From positions 602,267 through 666,266 of the forward strand of contig JAPVXR010000001.1 in assembly GCA_027214385.1 (NCBI GenBank): a DNA stretch of 64,000 bases, read 5' to 3'. The translations under genes and the position numbers were made by a program. Every line of letters starts with the position of its first letter. The first letter of the stretch is position 1. Below, piece after piece: positions 42,946 to 53,900 of this stretch. Origin of the DNA: Cryomorphaceae bacterium 1068. GTDB lineage: Bacteria > Bacteroidota > Bacteroidia > Flavobacteriales_D > Cryomorphaceae. The notes beneath the pieces are model-generated. The model was not told the origin of the DNA and ran no database searches. It saw only the letters and a program-made list of their open reading frames with translations.

Positions 42946-44061
42946 TTATGGATTATTGTTGACGTGAAACCCCGAGACTTCTTCATTGGTAAATCCATAG
43001 ATCGATTGAATATCGTTTTGAATTTTATCCAAGTTTGCAATCAGAGAGACTTCATTTAAGAACCGATAGCTTTCAGGTGTTTCGTTTTCAGGTGCCAATA
43101 GGTCCGCTAAGATTTGATCTATTTCTTCATCCGTGATTTGTTTTTGGCTTAAGCCTCTGAAACCATGCGTGAACCCAACGCCTTCGGAATAGGCGTGAAG
43201 AGCGTCTCCCAATTTAATCTCTCTTTCTTCACCGCTCAGTTGAGAAGCCTCTTGCAATAAATTTTTAGTGGCTTCGCAGTAGAAAATTACCGTAGCAAAG
43301 TTTGATTTCTCCCAGTTGAGGAGGTAATCATTGAAGGCCTCGTCACGAATGTCATTGAAGGCGCTTCCCCCCTCTATGGCTGATTTTGCGGTGATAAGGT
43401 TTGTGCGTATGTCATAATAGAATCCTGTTTGGGCATCGTGATTGGACCTTCTGGCTGCGTACAATGCTGCAGCATTAGTCGAGGCTGGATCAAAGGAAAC
43501 CTCAGTTCCATGGATTTCTACCAGCCTGTCTATATCGCTTGCGCTAATGGTATCGGCGCTAAGAATCTTAAGGGCATGGTGGTACAATGCCGCACCGAAT
43601 GAACCCTTTTCAATCATTTGCTCCAGTTCCAATCCATTTTCATCGAGAAGTCTTGTTCCTAAAAGGCCGCCTTGTTCACCAGGTATCGGCTGGCCGGCAG
43701 ATCCCGGGTTTTGAAACGGGGTAGGGGAGTTTGCGGCATTAACTAATTCTGTCAGCCATTCATCTACTAGCGTGCTATATCTGGGCAGAGTAACCGCCTC
43801 GAGGTTTATGGGATAAGAAATAGACTCTATAGTCGTCCCTCCTTGGGCATTCGCCTCAGCAGCATTAAGTGCTGCAACCATGTCGGCAAATTCATTCATT
43901 ACCGTATTCTCGGTAACTACATTGGCGTCGTAGTTCGGTGCCAAATACTCCGAAGGGATGGTTAATTGAGGCCCCGGATTGTTGCCATCTTCGTCATCAT
44001 CGTTGCAAGATGTTAAGGCCAAACCGCCGAATAATAGGATAGGGAGAATACGCTTTATCAC
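42946..44061 (-). CDS. DUF4856 lipoprotein
   Basis: This 371-residue protein has a lipoprotein signal ending at Cys19 (GGLALTSC), followed by an acidic linker. The mature part fits the DUF4856 family, mostly helical, with SEYLAPNYDANVVTENTVMN near residue 38, LYHHALKILSADTISASDID near 158 and GVGFTHGFRGLSQKQITDEE near 293. The family is commonly encoded next to imelysin genes in Bacteroidota, as it is here (53 bases upstream). It probably sits in the outer membrane and takes part in the same metal-related task (inference). A full promoter with -33 and -7 elements precedes it, so it heads the cluster. Confidence 0.85.
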   Translation of the reverse strand: MIKRILPILLFGGLALTSCNDDDEDGNNPGPQLTIPSEYLAPNYDANVVTENTVMNEFADMVAALNAAEANAQGGTTIESISYPINLEAVTLPRYSTLVDEWLTELVNAANSPTPFQNPGSAGQPIPGEQGGLLGTRLLDENGLELEQMIEKGSFGAALYHHALKILSADTISASDIDRLVEIHGTEVSFDPASTNAAALYAARRSNHDAQTGFYYDIRTNLITAKSAIEGGSAFNDIRDEAFNDYLLNWEKSNFATVIFYCEATKNLLQEASQLSGEEREIKLGDALHAYSEGVGFTHGFRGLSQKQITDEEIDQILADLLAPENETPESYRFLNEVSLIANLDKIQNDIQSIYGFTNEEVSGFHVNNNP

Positions 44062-44384
44062 TGCTTATTTTTATTTAAATTGATTCTTAATAACGGTGGC
44101 AAATGTAGAAGCGGTGCATAGTTTGGACAATACCTCTTTCAGGGTATTTTCCTTTTTATGGGCGTTTTATGCTTGTTTTCAAGCATTTGTCAATTAGGAA
44201 ATTTATTTCAATTGAATTGAGAAATAAACGGCCATATTTAATTGAGGCCCGCTAGCGGATGTCCGTATTAGAAAACGGGATCAGGTAGTGATAGAAATGA
44301 TCAGTATTTCTTTCGATTTCCCTGCTCAGTGAGTAACATCTGAAACTCTTCTCGAGAGCGAAATAGGAAAATAAGTTCGACGTT
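44062..44384. other. Gene-free spacer (323 bases) with the DUF4856 promoter
   Basis: Apart from the promoter at 44100-44130 I see no gene, clear repeat or terminator. The sequence is AT-rich. Confidence 0.55.
44100..44130 (-). promoter_or_regulatory. Promoter of the DUF4856-imelysin cluster
   Basis: On the minus strand TTG (44130-44128) lies 20 bases before TACATTTG (44107-44100). This fits the Bacteroidota promoter form TTG-N17-20-TAnnTTTG well. The predicted leader is about 30 bases. It is the clearest promoter in the window. I see no recognisable Fur box. Confidence 0.6.
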
Positions 44385-44618
44385 TTATTTATCCTTTCGG
44401 ACTTGATCTTTCTCCTCTTCTTTTTTCTTCCGAGTTAAAAAGCTTGTCAAGTCAATATTGAAATACTTCAAGGAAGCAATGAGAAGGGTAGCCGCAGCAA
44501 ACTCATCGAGGTTGCCAATGATGGGAAGGTTGTCAGGAAGCTCCCAAATACCAACTGTAAAGTTGAGTAAATAAATACTGGAGACAACAATCCCGACTAT
44601 AGCTGTGATTTTCTTCAT
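44385..44618 (-). CDS. Small DUF1232-like membrane protein
   Basis: I start at the ATG at 44618 (MKKITAIVGIVVSSIYLLNF), giving 77 residues; an ATG at 44657 would add 13 residues. The protein has two hydrophobic segments separated by LPDNLPIIGNLDEFAAATLL, which resembles the YkvA/DUF1232 signature (PDxIPxIGxxDD). A highly charged tail is rich in Lys and Glu. DUF1232 proteins are small inner-membrane proteins of unknown function. It stands alone, on the same strand as the giant gene, whose terminators lie between them. Confidence 0.7.
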   Translation of the reverse strand: MKKITAIVGIVVSSIYLLNFTVGIWELPDNLPIIGNLDEFAAATLLIASLKYFNIDLTSFLTRKKKEEEKDQVRKDK

Positions 44619-44726
44619 GGATGCGCGTACACAAAGATGACGAAATGTCTTGATCATTATTGCGAAGATGAGAGATGAGTCTGCTTTTTATCGAGAATGC
44701 AGAATGGGGTTCTCTCTTGATCACAA

Positions 44727-44753
44727 AAAAAGGCCCCGATAAATCAGGGCCTT
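44727..44753 (-). terminator. Second, T-tract terminator of the giant gene
   Basis: On the minus strand AAGGCCCTGAT and ATCGGGGCCTT pair around TT and are followed by TTTTTT. It lies about 170 bases after the giant gene stop codon and closely resembles the terminator at 63240-63273. Confidence 0.8.
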
Positions 44754-44884
44754 AATTGGTTAAAATGATTGGTTATCCGAACAAAATCAAAAGCTTTTTC
44801 AACTCGCTCGGAAGTATAAATCCATAAATCGAGCGGAAGATAGTGTTCTTCGATGAACTATCAAAAAATACCTTTGAATTAGTT

Positions 44885-44915
44885 AATACCGACTACATGT
44901 GGTGTAGTCGGTATT
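44885..44915 (-). terminator. Perfect 12-bp hairpin right after the giant gene
   Basis: AATACCGACTAC and GTAGTCGGTATT pair perfectly around a 7-base loop, 4 bases after the stop codon. No strong T-tract follows, so it may protect the mRNA end rather than terminate by itself. Confidence 0.6.
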
Positions 44916-44919
44916 GTTG

Positions 44920-47900
44920 TTATTTCGATATAATGAACTTGCCGATCATCGTTTCGTTGGCGTTTGTAAGTCTGAAAATATAGATACCATCGGGAAGATC
45001 AGGTCTGGTCAATTCTACTTGGTAATCGCGATTTGAAATTGCGTCACCTTTATAAATCTGATCTACTTTTCTTCCACCGATGTCAAAGATTTCTACCATT
45101 GTTTCTCCATCAGTCGACGTGCGGAAGGTGACAGTGGCTACACCATCATTTGGATTAGGATATGCCTTGATCCATCCTTTTGGAGCATCAGCCACATCAT
45201 TAGCAGATTCAGACAGGTATGCCATATTCAAGCATTGTCCGGCAAGGTCGCCCCAGTAGAGTTCTACCGGAACTGTGTATTCTGCGCCGTTCAAAGCTTG
45301 GCTTTCCATATCTACTCCATACATGATGTTTTCCTCGTTTCCTTCGGCCAATAGAATACTACCATCATCGAGTAGGGCAGCTCCGTTGATATCGCCAAGT
45401 GGAACAGAGAATTCATCTTCTCCATAGACATCGTAGAAAGTTCCTGTGTTTCGATTGATGTACCAAAGTATTCCATCGTCATCAAACACCAAGTCACCAC
45501 CGTTTACCGGTATTTCTCTGCCAATCTCTGATGCAAAACCGGTTTCAGGATTCACCAAGTAAGCATGGCTGCGATTTGAAGACGCCACAATTAGGAATCC
45601 ACCAGGAGTGGCAACTGCTGCCGGAGTTCCTGTAATGTTTCCGTCAGCCGCTGCGATGTTTATCTCCTCACCAAAGGTCAGTGATGATAGGTTGAACACT
45701 TTAAAGGTTCCTGAACCGTCCACGACGAATAGTTCGTTGCCATTTGGCAGTACAGCAATGTGCGCATTTCCAATGTTCATGGCCAGTTCTTCCGCATCAA
45801 AACCTCCTTCACCATTCGCCGTAAGCGAAAGCAGAGCATTAACCCCATCGCTGCCATTGTGCGCATAAAAGAGCTGGTACATGCACTGTGGTTCCAAGTT
45901 TGGATCCAAGCATCCCGAAGTTAAATCGCCATTCGACAAGGTGAATACTTCGCCGTCTAGCGTAGCCGTATACTCAGCGATCAAACCACCGTCCGTATTG
46001 CTGATTCGACTGAAGATTGACGTTTCAGCAGAAGCGACCATCAACTGATCTAGCATTTCAGTAGAACTCATTCCATTCACTTCATCAGGAATGGACCCGA
46101 TGTCTACAAAGCTTCCATCGATTAATTTGAATAGGTCGTCACTATCGCGTTTTGCTAAGTATAGATCACCATCTGACAGAGCTAGATCACCGCCGCTTAT
46201 CGGTGCATCAACAAAGAATTGCGTTTCACCCGTGATTGGGTCAATAGTATATACTTCGTTGTTATTGTCATCACCAACGTACAGCAATCCGTCATTTGGA
46301 TTGAAAACTACCGCATACAGCTGGTTAATATCTCCATCGATGGCAACTTGCGTTATCGTGGCTGTGGCTGCATCGTAGAGCTCTACGAAGTTTCCATTTG
46401 CGTTCACGAAGTAAAGCGTGTTGGATTCGTCATCGCTATGTGCAATGTGCGCTTGATAAGACAAGTTCATGACGGGTGTCAATTCAGCCTCATTCTCGCT
46501 AAACTCAACTTCGTAGATGTCCGTTCCGCTAATTCCCGGGCCATGGTTGGCGTAGTAATAAGCTTGAAGCTCACAAGACTGAAGACTAGGCTCGTTGTCA
46601 GCACATCCCGAAGCCATATCTCCATTGCTCATGGTGAAGACTTCGTTTTCGAATACCAATGTGTAGAATTTGTTGAGGTACATGGCATCCGTGTCTCCCA
46701 CATAAAGTCGACTTCGATCTTTGGTTGAGATCATCAAATTCCCATCATTTCTAGCGGCTAAACCAGTAACCAAATCGGGAACACTTCCCAAGTCTTCGTT
46801 GTCACCTTCAGGGTCTATTTTGATCGCTCGGCCACCGTTGTCTCGGGTCAAGTGATAGAGTTCGCCATCCGTTCCGAAGGCAATGTCTCCACCAGCTATT
46901 GCAGCATCGGCATATTCTGCTGTAGCACCCGTTTCCCGGTCTACAGTGTAAACCGCTTGTGCGCTTTCAGCACCGATATAGAAGTTTCCACTGGCATCGA
47001 AGGTAGTCGTAACCACACCTGATAGTGAGATGTCCAAAGGAATCTCCGCCGACATGGCACCATCAGGTGCGCTTACATCTAAGGTTCGGAATGAACCTGA
47101 GCTGCTTCTCACCAAGTAGAGTTCATCACCCGATTCGTTGTAGGCAATGTGAACGGGGTATTCAAGTGATTTGAATAATGTCATTTGGGCTTGGCCATTC
47201 TCATCATCCAAGACAACCTCGTAGATGTCACTGCTGCCGTCGCTTGTATTGTCGCTCAGGAAGTATCTCCAGTTGTCACAATCAGCTATGATTGGATCGT
47301 CGCATTCTTCTTTTTCGATTTCGATCGCATTGGAAAGGCTAAAGCAGCCTTCGATATCCGCAACGTTGGTTCCAGACTCGGGCAGAGTGATTGGACCTCC
47401 GTAAGCGGCATACCAAATCAAGCAAAGGCCTTCACCAGCTCCTTCGAAGTCGAATAAACCTGTTTGGGAAGTTTGAAGAACGTTGAGGTCGGAATCGGTC
47501 AACAGGAATCTGCCGTTAGGTCCTACATTTCCAGTTACAGTGACTTGTACGATATCTGATTCGCCATCGTCGGTGCAGAAAGTTGTTTCACCATCGACAC
47601 TGATTTCACCACCGTTTACGTACAGTTCGAAAATCTCCAATGGATTTGACAAGTCAAAGCAGTCTCCTTCCAGATCGAAGGCATTTTCACCTACTTCCAA
47701 TCCGAAGATTTCTCCGTCCCAGCTTAGGTGCCAGATCACGCAGATTCCCGTTCCGGTGGTTTCTTCAAAGTCGAAGACATTTTCTTCGGTGATGTCTACG
47801 ATTAGCCCATTGGCTGCGGTAACCACCCAAATACTGTTTTCGCCAACGGCTCCTTCGAGATCGACAAAAATCGGATCGGGATTCCCATCGCCTTTACAAA

Positions 47901-50900
47901 CGGCCATCGGGTCTTGTGTAGATATCGTTCCTCCATAGGCCGTGCAACCCGTATTGGGGATACATTCACAGTCGACGTTGTAGATTCCAACCGCTCCTGC
48001 CAATTCACATGGAGTACCTGGTAAGGCTGTTCCGCCAAAGACTCCTTCGCAATCTTCCTCACAAGCTTCAAGAGTGATTCCCGTGTCGAGAATCGTATTG
48101 CAATTAGGGTTTTCGCTGAAGAAGGCTTCGAATACCACTTGGCCAGCCACCAAGTCGAGACTGACTGTTTGCGGGCTTTCAGTGATTTCAAATTCAACTT
48201 CATTCACTACGAGTACTCCTGAGATCGGAGCATTGTTGTAGCTCAGTTCGACGAATGCAGTGTAGAGTCCCGTTTCAGGATCACAGTTGTCGGTGATATC
48301 AAACGAATTCACGATAAGTGAGCATTCCACTTGAGGAATACATTCGCAATTTTCGTTGTAGAATCCATTTTCTCCGCCGATCACGCATGGCGAGCCTGGT
48401 AGGGCGTCTCCGCCGAACACGCCTTCACAATCTTCTTCACAAGGAGTGATGATCACACCCGTCATAATGAAGAGAGAGCAGTCTTCGTTTTCCGTAAAGG
48501 AAACGTCAAAATTGACGGCACCTTCGGCGATTTCAAAATCGAATGATTGTGGGCTTCCCGAAATTCCAAAGTCTTGTCCATTCACGGAAATGAATCCGAT
48601 ATCGGGTTGGTTTTCGTAAGCTACAGTCAGACTTACGTCAAACAGGCCTGTGATTGGATCACAATTGTCAGCTACCGTAAAGCTAATGGCGCTAATGTCG
48701 CAAACGGGCTCCACACACGTTTCGTCAATGCCGATAGTTCCCGAAGCTGTGGCTTCAAATCCTTCGTTATCGGTCACTGTCACGCTATACATTCCCGGCT
48801 CTGCTTCGAGTGTTTCACCAATGAATCCATTGCTCCAGCTAAATGTGTACGGTGGATTTCCACCTTCAGCCGAAGCCATTAAGCTACCACTGGTTTCACC
48901 TTCGCAGAAAGCGATTGAAGTAATGAGGATATCAAATGCTCCCAGTTCGGCGGAAGCAAAATTGTCGTCGTAATTGAACTCGATTTCAGAAGCATTTACG
49001 ATTTCTCCTAAGAGAGTCGTGTTGTTGTCTTGCACATTCCACGGAAGTGAAATAGCCTGACTTCCTCCAGTGAGAACACTTACAGGGAGTGAACCTATTT
49101 GAATGGTATCGGCCGAATTATTCACGTAGGAGAAAAGGACATCTGCATTCACATCCAAAGCGCCATTGTTTCCGATCACGGCGTCGATCAAGATGTTTTG
49201 ACCGATTGCAGGTGACGCATCATCCGGTTGAAAAACCTCAAAGAATAAATTGGCAGCTTCACCCACTACGATGGCTCTGGTAGCCTCGTTGTTCAGCTCG
49301 TTTGACTCATCGATTTCATCGTCAGAATCAATCACGGCTCTTACGATATGAGCACCTGCGATTTCAGTTGAGTAAGGAACAGGGAACGCTATCGTGGTGT
49401 TTTCTCCGGAAATCAATCCGGGAACATTTTCAAAAATTCCCAATTCCTCTTCATCAACCAAAACTCGTAGGTTCATCTCGTCTTCGGGATTTGAAACGCC
49501 AATGTTTTCGTACGTCACATCAAAGAATACGGACTCGTTCAAGGCAGGATTGAGAACGGTTGGGTTGATAAACTCAGAGAGTATGCGCAAGTCGGGTAGG
49601 GTAGTTACTTCTACTTCTACTTCCAATATATTATTGTCTTCATTGCATTCGCTGTAATCACCTTCGGGGTCAGCGGTGAAAACAAACGTGTACGTACCCA
49701 CTTCCGTGAAAAGGAAGCTGTTTGGTAAGCTGACCACATATGGACAGCTGCAAGTCGTTTCAGCATTTTCGACAGCTACATCGCCCAGAAGTGCTGTGCC
49801 TGTTATTCCAGGCCCTTCTACCTCAAAGCGCACTACCGCCTGCGATGCTTTGTATAGGTGATCCACGTCTAGTCCTACCGAAACTACAGTCGTTTGGTTG
49901 GGAGCAAAAGTGGAGTTCCAGAAGTCCGTCCCACATTTTGGGACAGGAGCAAACTCCCAGCAAAGCGAATCTGCGTAACTGTTGTTGTTCTCTGAAAATT
50001 CAGTGATAAGATCTTCAGGGTCAACAGCACCCGTGAGTAGTTCCGAACCCGATTGTACGGTTGGAGCCGAAGCGGTCACTTCAAATTGTGCACCGGGAGC
50101 AATGTCCTCATCTATTTCAACTTGATAGATGTCTCCATTCGACACTTGGAATTCAAAATCAATAGGTGCTTCGGCAGTTGCGTTTCCAACGTTTCTCACT
50201 TGGGCTACGTAGGTCACTTGTCCCGGGAATGCAGGGTCTACCGGATCCACTTCCAGTTGTCGACATCCCAAAACAGTCAGGTCAGGTTGACATTCAAGAA
50301 TAGTTCTGCTGTAATTACTCACATTATTCGTTTCGCTGATTTCTACTACTTGTCCATTTGGTAGTGGTACATCACAGCGTATCTGGAAGGTGTAGCTACC
50401 GAGTTGGTCATATGCGAAAGGAATGGAAACTTGCGTGCTCTGTGCCGCGTTCAAGTTTGACACCTCTCCTGTGAAAGTCGCTTGTAAAGCTCCATTCAAC
50501 GAAGCATCTATTTCGTAATCGAAGGGGCCCGTTGGAACATAGCCTCCATTCGTAATGTTGAAAGTTGGATTTGCCGGATTCGCACACAAGAAGGCGCTTC
50601 CGAACGGACCACTTGTTGAATAAATATCTGGCAATGGCGGTACAACAAGAATTTGGTCGCAATCCGTATTGTTTGATTCGCTCGATTCAACAACTTCAAA
50701 ATTAGCATCGGCTGTTCCACAAGCTACGTAGCTACCGGCTGTATTAAAAGTAAGTTCAACTAAGTCATAACTTACACTTTCGCCCGGTTGCAGAGGTGGA
50801 ACAATTTCGTCAGATAGAATTGGTGTGCCGCCTGTTTGTGTTAAGTCAAGAAGCGTCGATATTCCTGAAGGCGCGCATCCTTGATTGATTACCGTTACCG

Positions 50901-53900
50901 TTCCCTCGGTTGATTCTCCTACGAAGATTTGTGATTCAACCAGATTGATAAAAGGCCTTAAATCAGGTAGACAAACCACCACAGGCTCGGTGATTTCGAA
51001 TTGAACGGTAAAGTCCCCCGTAAGGGTAAAGTCGGTGATTTCCCCATCGACTGTGTATACTCCGGGTGTTAAAGGTGCGGGAATCGTTATGCTGAAATAT
51101 CCTTGAGAATTTGTGAGGCCGGTGTAAGTGGCGCCTTGATCGGTTTCAAGGGTTACAGTTCCTCCTGCTACACTCGGATCGTCAAGAAGAATGGCCGTAT
51201 CAATGTATTCGGCAAAACCGAAAATTGTAACCGTGTTTCCATTTGCTGATTCTTGAACTGCCGGTGAAACGTTCACATCGGCAATGATATCGCCGGGAAC
51301 CTCAAAGTCTCCATTCACAAACGGGCGAATGGCTCGATTATCTAATTCATTTGATTCAATAATCACGTTGGTATTATCAACGAAAACTTCCATCGGACAC
51401 CAAGCGGGCACATCGGGAGTGATAATTTCCCAAGTCACGGCTAGTGAGCTGTTGGCAGGGATAAATGGCACAGTTATCTCCGGATAGTCGATGCTTTCAT
51501 CAAACTGGTTGACAAGATCTACCGAGAAATTGGAGGCAGGTAGATCAGAAGCGTTTCTGATCATTGCTGTAACTTCAAGAATCGAAGAGACATCAGGATT
51601 AATATTGCTGAATGTGATATCGTCCGCAAAAATTTCCAAATCAGGTTCGGTGAGAACATCTGGGTAATCAAACGGACCGATTTCCGTGACGCAATCGCCA
51701 TCTGCCACTCTGATTCGTGCCGTATAGTTGCTCCCGGCTGTGAGGCTGCTGATCGTTCCTGTGTACAATTTACCATCTGCCGTATTCAGATCATTGCTGT
51801 TCGCAGGAGTGAGCAAAATGGTGCGGTCATTGCCATTGGTGAAGTTTCCGTTTCCTTCGTAGTCCAGAACAGCTCTCGGAAAGCCAATGGGAGGTAATGT
51901 ACCTGTGGCATCAGTGTAGATGACCGAGAAGGTGTAGACCGTACTCGGACTCCCTATTTGAGGGTCGAGAATTGAATTGGTGAAATTCCCTATTCCGACA
52001 AAGGTCAATGTTTGAGCATCGGGGTTTATGTTTTCATCGTCGTCGTCGCAGTCGTCGTCATTATCAACAAAGCCGGTCGGTGGCACACAGGCTATCTGCG
52101 AATCGTCGGGATTTCCGAATCCGTCATCATCATTGTCGGCATAATACGTTTGTTCTGTAGAGAAATTCGGGTCAAGAGGCGCACAGTCGGCGGTATTTAT
52201 TGTACCGTCACCGTCAATGTCGTTGTCGCAAGCATCTCCTTCTCCGTCTCCGTCAAGGTCTGCTTGGTTGTCATTTGGTGTATTGAGACAGTTATCGACA
52301 TCATCACAAATTCCATCGCCGTCAGTATCAAAGACAGTTCCTCCGAGTGTTCCGTTACAGTCGGGGAGAAGGCATTCACAGTCTACTACAGTACCTTCTC
52401 CATTTGTACCGCAAGCATCGCCATTGTTTAAGCCCAATAGCGGACAATCCACTCCGGGATCGCAAGAAGGAGCGTCTCCTTCGAGGATCACATCACAACT
52501 TTGGCTTTGGATGGAAATGCTCCAACAAGAAATTTCTTCTGACGAGGTAAGGATGATCGCTCCATCAGCGACAGAAGTGGGATCATCACCTGAAATCTCA
52601 ATAAAGTTATTGGTGCAATTGGTGGAGTTTCCTAAGGAAATCGTTGCTCCCGTAGCCAATCCGGTGTAAGGAATGGTTACCGTATAGTTATCGAGGTTTC
52701 CAGCTGTTTCAGTTACACACTCTATTGATGGTGATCCCAATACGATAGGGCACACCTCAATACATTCACAGTTTATTACCGTACCATTTGCCCCGCAACT
52801 ATCACCATTTTCTAGATCAGCTAAAAGTGGACAAGGGTCTACATCATCACAGAATCCGTCTCCATCGGTATCTCCTTCATCGCAAGGAATTACGTTTACT
52901 TCTGCTCCGTCCACATCAAGTGAAGCACAGATGTCGCTGTCGTTAATTTGGTCCAATACTTCCGACGCCGGCGTTGTTCCGAATATGATTCCAGAAAGGT
53001 CGAGGAAGTCTGGATCAGCAGGATTGGCGTTGTAAACCAAAGTATGGATAGTGTAGAGTCCTGTCGCATCCACCATGAAGTTTGGTGATCCGTTTGTTTG
53101 TTCAATTATCAGTCCAGTACCTGAGGTAAGGAGGTAGAGCGTAGAGAATCCTGAAGGGACAACGGCATCTCCATTTGTGGTGGCAGAAACCAATACCTCT
53201 GGAGAATCCAATTCGATACTAGTATTTACAATGCTGAGGCTTCCAGCATCCGCTAAGCAAATCGGTGTCCCAACGCAATTGCAAGAAGAGTCGAAAATAT
53301 CGTTTTCAGTATTCGGGTTGCCATCATCGCAAGATGCACCAATCACACATGGTAGACTGGATAAGGCACATACTGCATCTATGTCAGCTCCAGGAGTAGA
53401 TCCGCTACAACTACCGGGAAGATCGGTAATCTGTATGGCGTCAAATTGAACCGAGTTGAAACCTAAATCACCGATTAGAACATCAATGTCTACAGACGCT
53501 GTTGATCCTCCAATAGAACCCAAGTCGTAAAAACCATCACCATCTGCATCAGGGACACCTTGAGCGATCAGGATATTTTCAGTCTCAGCATTCAATGGTC
53601 TTAACTCTATGGTTGAGCCCTCCACTGCAGAGCCTATTTCGAAAACAAATAGATCGGGATCTGAATTTCCTGAGTTGATTAATGTGTTGTTCGTGAATCC
53701 TAGAGTTATAGATCCTCTTCCCAGAGAAACGTAATTGTTGGCTCCTGAAACAAAGTCGGGCACTCCCAAAGCTAGATCAGGATCTGTTTGGCCATTTGAC
53801 GAACAAGTATTTTCGTAGTCAAGCACTTCATCAGCAAAAGAAAGGCCATCGCCGAAGCAGGTGAGACATCCAAGATTGTTATTGATTTCCTGGCATTCGG

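Larger units (their letters stand above)
44619..44919. other. Gene-free spacer after the giant gene
   Basis: This 301-base stretch holds two hairpins that end transcription of the giant gene (listed separately) and, between them, a weaker pairing of CGCTCG with CGAGCG around 44806-44840. No coding gene is supported. Confidence 0.6.
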
